Assembly (NCBI GenBank): GCA_030638845.1
Contig: DAOWDW010000040.1
Coordinates: forward strand, 1-8,281
DNA length: 8,281 nucleotides
Direction of reading: 5' to 3'
Source: Candidatus Peregrinibacteria bacterium
GTDB lineage: Bacteria; Patescibacteriota; Gracilibacteria; Peribacterales; Peribacteraceae
A model generated the notes under the pieces. The model saw only the letters and a program-made list of their open reading frames with translations, had not been told where the DNA came from and made no database searches. How positions within the stretch are numbered: the first letter of the stretch is position 1; each line of letters starts with the position of its first letter. Shown here piece by piece: positions 5,062 through 8,281 of this stretch. Made by a program: the position numbers and the translations under genes.

Positions 5062-5085
5062 CATGTACTGTTACGTAAGTACATG
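5062..5085 (+). promoter_or_regulatory. Trp repressor operator (trpO-like) overlapping the trpE start
   Basis: CATGTACT (5062-5069) and AGTACATG (5078-5085) are perfect inverted arms around 8 bp. The inner 18 bp, GTACTGTTACGTAAGTAC, keep the GTACT-N8-AGTAC layout of enterobacterial Trp operators: as I recall, the E. coli trpR operator and the trp operator consensus have these half-sites at this spacing. The site begins 2 bp after the -10 box, covers the predicted transcription start, and its last three bases are the trpE ATG. It is next to a divergent trpR gene. Binding would block initiation directly. Confidence 0.75.
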
Positions 5086-6480
5086 TATTTTCCACTTATC
5101 TCCATATCAGTTCGACCAGAACACTGCGATCCTCTTTACCTTATGAGAGGGCTCGGAACTAATCGTAATTATTGCGCTCTTTTAGAATCTGCAGATAGAC
5201 ATAGCAAGGCGAATGACTATTCTTTTGTAGCTCTAGGGGCACGAGACGTAATTACAATAAATGATGGTATGGTTAAGGGGTCCAAATTTGTTCCAGATGG
5301 AAAAGTTACAGATGCTTTATCTGTTCTTAGCCAGACTATTGGTACAGGAGCAGAAGGAGAGAGATTACGAATGGGGTATATTGGTTTTTTAAGTTACGAA
5401 GCAGCAAGAAATTTTGAAGATATAAATCTAGATCCACACCCTTCGCTACCAGATTCCCAGTTTGTTCTACCAGAAATTCTTCTTAAGATTGATCATAATC
5501 TACAGGAAGTTACTATTATTGCTCATAGAGACACAGAGGAAGACTTAGAGGAGATAGAAAAATTCATTCACTCTTCACCTTTTAAAGATGACAGTAGAAA
5601 AGCAGTTACGGATTTAAGGAAAGATATTCATCTGGCTAGCCAAGAAGACATTGCTCCATATAGACAAATGGAAAAGGAAGATTTTTGTAGTGCGGTATCC
5701 AAAGCAAAAGAAAGTATTATAGAAGGAGAAGCATTCCAAATTGTAATAAGTCAGGAGTTCGTAATCCCAGATCCTCCTTCACCTGATTGCGTGTATGAAC
5801 AATTGCGTTCAATTAATCCATCGCCGTACATGTTCTTATTCAAAACACCAGATCACACTTTAGTAGGTGCATCTCCAGAAACCTTGGTTAGAGTAGATGG
5901 TGATAATATTTTTTATAGACCAATTGCAGGAACACGAAAAAGAACAGGAGTTGAGGCAGAGGATAAAAAAATGGAAGAGGAATTATTAAATGATCAGAAA
6001 GAATGCAGTGAACATCAAATGCTTGTGGATCTTGGACGTAATGATGTTGGCAGAGTCGCAAAGATTGGATCTGTTAAAGTCAGCAATCCATTCCACGTAG
6101 AAACATATGCACATGTCTTCCATATTGTGTCAGATATTACTGCACAGATAAGAGATGATGTTTCTGCATTAGATGTTGTTAGATCGGTCTTTCCTGCAGG
6201 AACACTTACAGGTTCACCAAAAATTCGTGCAATGGAAATCATTCAAAAGTTAGAGAAAGGCAATAGGGGAATATACGGAGGTGCATTCGGATATATAGAC
6301 TTTGCTGGAAATGTTGATTTTGCAATTACTATAAGAACAATGCTATTTAAAGATGGAAAGATCTCTTTGCGTGTTGGAGCTGGAATAGTAAAAGATAGTA
6401 TTCCTGAAAACGAAGATAACGAATGTTTGCACAAAGCACGTAGCTGTCTTGCGGCTATTTACCATGCGCGTTTTTCCTAA
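5083..6480 (+). CDS. trpE: Anthranilate synthase component I
   Basis: TrpE makes anthranilate from chorismate and ammonia supplied by TrpG, the first committed step to tryptophan. From ATG 5083 the protein has 465 residues, typical for the family. The N-terminal domain has the tryptophan-feedback motif LLES (33-36) with YSF at 46-48. The chorismate-binding domain (about 195-460) contains PIAGTRKR (280-287), NDQKECSEHQMLVDLGRND with catalytic-type H311, PAGTLTGSPK (371-380) and GAGIVKDS (432-439). Alanine in PIAGT favours TrpE over PabB, which has lysine there. The start was chosen over TTG 5032 and ATG 5059 because these fall within the promoter and because MYFPLISIS fits the family's N-terminus; no Shine-Dalgarno sequence is present. 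trpG follows 7 bp downstream. Expression is probably controlled by TrpR and activity by tryptophan. Confidence 0.95.
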   Translation: MYFPLISISVRPEHCDPLYLMRGLGTNRNYCALLESADRHSKANDYSFVALGARDVITINDGMVKGSKFVPDGKVTDALSVLSQTIGTGAEGERLRMGYIGFLSYEAARNFEDINLDPHPSLPDSQFVLPEILLKIDHNLQEVTIIAHRDTEEDLEEIEKFIHSSPFKDDSRKAVTDLRKDIHLASQEDIAPYRQMEKEDFCSAVSKAKESIIEGEAFQIVISQEFVIPDPPSPDCVYEQLRSINPSPYMFLFKTPDHTLVGASPETLVRVDGDNIFYRPIAGTRKRTGVEAEDKKMEEELLNDQKECSEHQMLVDLGRNDVGRVAKIGSVKVSNPFHVETYAHVFHIVSDITAQIRDDVSALDVVRSVFPAGTLTGSPKIRAMEIIQKLEKGNRGIYGGAFGYIDFAGNVDFAITIRTMLFKDGKISLRVGAGIVKDSIPENEDNECLHKARSCLAAIYHARFS

Positions 6481-6487
6481 TACAACA

Positions 6488-7081
6488 ATGAAAACACTAA
6501 TACTCGACAATTACGACTCATTTACCTACAACCTTTACCAATACGTTAGTGAACTTAACGGAGAGCCAGTAGTATATAGAAATGATAAGATTAGATTAGA
6601 CGACATTAGAGATTTAGAGCCAACCCACATTATTATTAGTCCAGGTCCTGGTAATCCTTATACAGATCGTGATATAGGTGTTTCGGAGAAACTAATCGAG
6701 TATGCAATTAAAGAGCATATACCATTATTAGGAGTATGTTTAGGGCATCAAGTTTTAGCAAAACATTTTGGAGCAACTGTTTGCCAAGCACCAGAAATTT
6801 TTCATGGAAAAGCATCCGAAATAAAATTACTGCAACCAAGAAGTGCAATATTTGCTGGGCTACCAGAAAAAATCACTGGCATGCGTTATCACTCATTATG
6901 TGTGGAAGAAAAAGGACTTCCTGATTCTCTAAAAATTACAGCTCAAACAGATGAAGGAATAATTATGGGATTAGAGCATATTGAACATCTTCTTTTTGGA
7001 ATACAGTTTCATCCCGAATCAATTGGAACACCTGAAGGGAAAGATATACTTCGAAATTTTTTACTGTGTATTACAATGTAA
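6488..7081 (+). CDS. trpG: Anthranilate synthase component II, glutamine amidotransferase
   Basis: This 197-residue class I glutamine amidotransferase releases ammonia from glutamine and passes it to TrpE. The triad is visible: C84 in GVCLGHQ (82-88), and H175 and E177 in FHPES (174-178). The N-terminus ILDNYDSFTYNL (5-16) and the oxyanion segment SPGPGNP (51-57) are typical of TrpG/PabA, and RYHSL (133-137) is the usual interface motif. ATG 6488 is preferred to an upstream in-frame ATG at 6449, because the latter overlaps trpE and adds 13 residues absent from the family. The 7-bp gap after trpE indicates one bicistronic mRNA. PabA and TrpG are hard to separate by sequence and one protein can serve both; pairing with a TrpE-type partner decides the name. 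No Shine-Dalgarno sequence precedes it, so translation may be coupled to trpE. Confidence 0.93.
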   Translation: MKTLILDNYDSFTYNLYQYVSELNGEPVVYRNDKIRLDDIRDLEPTHIIISPGPGNPYTDRDIGVSEKLIEYAIKEHIPLLGVCLGHQVLAKHFGATVCQAPEIFHGKASEIKLLQPRSAIFAGLPEKITGMRYHSLCVEEKGLPDSLKITAQTDEGIIMGLEHIEHLLFGIQFHPESIGTPEGKDILRNFLLCITM

Positions 7082-7085
7082 TACA
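7067..7085. other. Inverted repeat over the trpG stop codon
   Basis: TGTATTAC-AAT-GTAATACA has perfect 8-bp arms with a 3-bp centre. The trpG TAA (7079-7081) lies in the right arm. It is AT-rich and lacks a T-tract, so it may be a DNA-binding palindrome or a weak 3' hairpin rather than a terminator. Confidence 0.3.
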
Positions 7086-7107
7086 AATGCTATACAATGT
7101 AATACAA
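7072..7107. repeat. 15-bp direct repeat at the trpG 3' end
   Basis: TACAATGTAATACAA occurs at 7072-7086 and again, unchanged, at 7093-7107, a 21-bp period (two helical turns). The first copy includes the trpG stop codon. Two-turn spacing would put bound proteins on the same face of the helix, or the pair may simply be a small tandem duplication. Confidence 0.6.
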
Positions 7108-7112
7108 GATAT

Positions 7113-7151
7113 TTCTGCGATCTAAATAACAGAGCTCACTTTTTCGCAGAA
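7113..7151. other. Inverted repeat at trpG/aminotransferase convergent ends
   Basis: TTCTGCGA (7113-7120) and TCGCAGAA (7144-7151) are perfect 8-bp arms separated by 23 nt, straddling the aminotransferase stop codon (7122-7124). It may be the shared 3' structure of the two convergent transcripts. No clean T-tract follows on either strand. Confidence 0.3.
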
Positions 7152-8279
7152 TTCTATAAGACGTTCCGCAGGTACACCTGCAATATTTATACGTCCATCA
7201 TCTAGAATGAAAACTTTATGTTCTTTTCTAAGAGAATGGATCTTATCTACATCTAATGGCAATACCGCAAATAATCCATTTCCATTTAGTTGAGATTGAA
7301 ACGAGTGTGGAAGATTATCACGAAGAATGGAACGTTTTTGTTCAAGTACTTTTCGTACGTGTTTAAGATCATTAATCCATTCTTGTTTATAATTTAATTG
7401 TGTTTCGGCAACAATTTGTTGACCGAGTGCGGGGGCAGTAGACCAAAGACCACGACTTAACATCGAGTAGTTCATTTCAATTTTTTCACACATATTTTCG
7501 TTTGGAATATTGGCTAGTGCAAGCCCTGTACGAAACCTATAGAGGCTATGATTTTTAGATGCAGACCACGATATTAATGTAGGTATACCAGCCTCCATAA
7601 GTATTTTAGCTGGCTTAGCATCCGTTTTGGGATCATTTGCAAATCCTTGATACGCAAAGTCTAGAATAACGGTGCTTCCACATTCACTTAGTATCGGAAT
7701 TATTTCCTTCCATTGCATTTCCGTAAGATCTATACCTGTTGGATTTGTACATCCTGCCTGTAACAAAATGGCACAAGGTTCTGAAGTTTTCTTAATCAAT
7801 TCAATTATTATTTGGTGATCTATTATACAATCGCTTAGTACAGATACTTCTTGAAAAGAAATATTTGCAGAGTGGCAAAGGGGTACATAGTTTGTCCATG
7901 CAGGCGTAGGAATACAAACTTGTATCTCTGGGTTTAAAAGCTTAAGAAGACGAAGGTTAATTGCTAGTGAGCCAGTTCCTCCTGTTGTTGCGATACAGGC
8001 AACAGGTGTATTTGAATTTGGGAGAACAAGCTCTGTTACAGCATTGCGATACTCTGGGATTCCGAGTAGTGGCGTGTAGGTAGTACTACTTTCAGAGTAT
8101 TCCTTTAAAATTATTTGCATTGCATTTTTTACACTTGGAAATAATTTTGTATCTCCTTCTTCATTTATATATACACCAATTGTTGCATCAATAGCTTCTT
8201 TTCCTGCTGCTCTAGCCTCAGCAGAAATTGAAAATATAGGATCGGGTTTGGCCGGAGGCAACATATTCCATTTAATCAT
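7122..8279 (-). CDS. Class I aminotransferase, aspartate/aromatic (AspC/TyrB) type
   Basis: This 385-residue PLP enzyme transfers amino groups between aspartate or aromatic amino acids and 2-oxoglutarate. It follows AspC/TyrB closely: PPAKPDPIFSI (8-18), IGVYINEEG (34-42), TTGGTGSLA (98-106), W128, GCTNPTGID (176-184, with N179), DFAYQGFA (207-214, with D207 and Y210), the PLP lysine K242 in SASKNHSLY, R250 for phosphate contact, and GRINIAGVP (362-370), whose R363 matches the substrate-carboxylate arginine of E. coli AspC (R386). It is slightly shorter than the usual 396 residues. ATG 8279 is only two bases from the window edge, so upstream control is not visible; M6 is an alternative start. 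The substrate (aspartate versus aromatic) cannot be fixed from sequence. It is convergent with trpG, so it is not part of that operon. The stop is TAG. Confidence 0.9.
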   Translation of the reverse strand: MIKWNMLPPAKPDPIFSISAEARAAGKEAIDATIGVYINEEGDTKLFPSVKNAMQIILKEYSESSTTYTPLLGIPEYRNAVTELVLPNSNTPVACIATTGGTGSLAINLRLLKLLNPEIQVCIPTPAWTNYVPLCHSANISFQEVSVLSDCIIDHQIIIELIKKTSEPCAILLQAGCTNPTGIDLTEMQWKEIIPILSECGSTVILDFAYQGFANDPKTDAKPAKILMEAGIPTLISWSASKNHSLYRFRTGLALANIPNENMCEKIEMNYSMLSRGLWSTAPALGQQIVAETQLNYKQEWINDLKHVRKVLEQKRSILRDNLPHSFQSQLNGNGLFAVLPLDVDKIHSLRKEHKVFILDDGRINIAGVPAERLIEFCEKVSSVI

Positions 8280-8281
8280 AT

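Noticed and set aside
5032..5082. Longer trpE beginning at TTG 5032 or ATG 5059
   Set aside because: These codons lie in the -35 to -10 promoter region, upstream of the predicted transcription start and of the operator; the extra residues are not typical of TrpE.
5061..5085. Trp attenuator or leader peptide before trpE
   Set aside because: The predicted leader is about 16 nt, too short for a leader peptide or alternative terminator hairpins; the palindrome fits a DNA operator better.
6449..6487. trpG start at ATG 6449 overlapping trpE
   Set aside because: It adds 13 residues before the conserved MKTLILDNYDSFTYNL start, and a clean ATG at 6488 follows the trpE stop by 7 bp.
6981..7205. 74-codon plus-strand frame spanning the trpG/aminotransferase junction
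   Set aside because: It runs out of frame through the trpG end, the direct repeats and the antisense of the aminotransferase; its composition is cysteine- and asparagine-rich with no protein-like pattern.

Overview
The window is AT-rich, densely coded bacterial DNA. It reads cleanly in the standard code, with no TGA used as a stop in the seven genes whose ends are visible. None of the seven inspectable start codons has a Shine-Dalgarno sequence, and several sit 5-9 nt behind a TATACT/TATCAT-type -10 box, which points to leaderless or near-leaderless mRNAs. The histidine kinase H-box (SHQLATP) followed by a 'GDVGKLTKDQ'-type helix, together with a TrmB-type regulator in a bacterium, resembles Candidate Phyla Radiation (Patescibacteria) genomes. 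That assignment is inference from protein style and needs a database search.

Layout: (i) 1-334, minus strand: the N-terminal 111 residues of an unrecognised protein running off the left edge. (ii) 335-555: an intergenic stretch with an extended -10 for the leftward gene, a strong 10-bp hairpin of REP-like appearance (449-472), and an extended -10 just before the next gene. (iii) 556-1446, plus: an EamA/DMT-family ten-helix transporter, convergent with the next block. (iv) 1451-4485, minus: a membrane histidine kinase preceded by a 502-residue protein that fuses a TrmB-like winged-helix regulator to two membrane helices enclosing a sensor. The two proteins carry homologous sensor domains, each with an acidic, calcium-loop-like segment. 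(v) 4682-4972, minus: a 96-residue TrpR-family repressor. (vi) 5083-7081, plus: trpE and trpG, encoding the two subunits of anthranilate synthase, divergent from trpR. (vii) 7122-8279, minus: an AspC/TyrB-type aminotransferase, convergent with trpG.

How the genes work together: the trpR-trpE intergenic region is a compact control region. A -35/-10 pair for trpE is followed at once by an 18-bp site, GTACT-N8-AGTAC, which has the architecture of enterobacterial Trp repressor operators and overlaps the trpE start codon. Tryptophan-loaded TrpR probably shuts off trpEG, while the LLES motif and PIAGT signature in TrpE suggest classical feedback-inhibited anthranilate synthase. No other trp biosynthetic gene is visible. 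The TrmB fusion and the kinase look like a paired signalling module in which one kind of extracytoplasmic sensor feeds two outputs, direct DNA binding and phosphotransfer. This is the least familiar part of the window.
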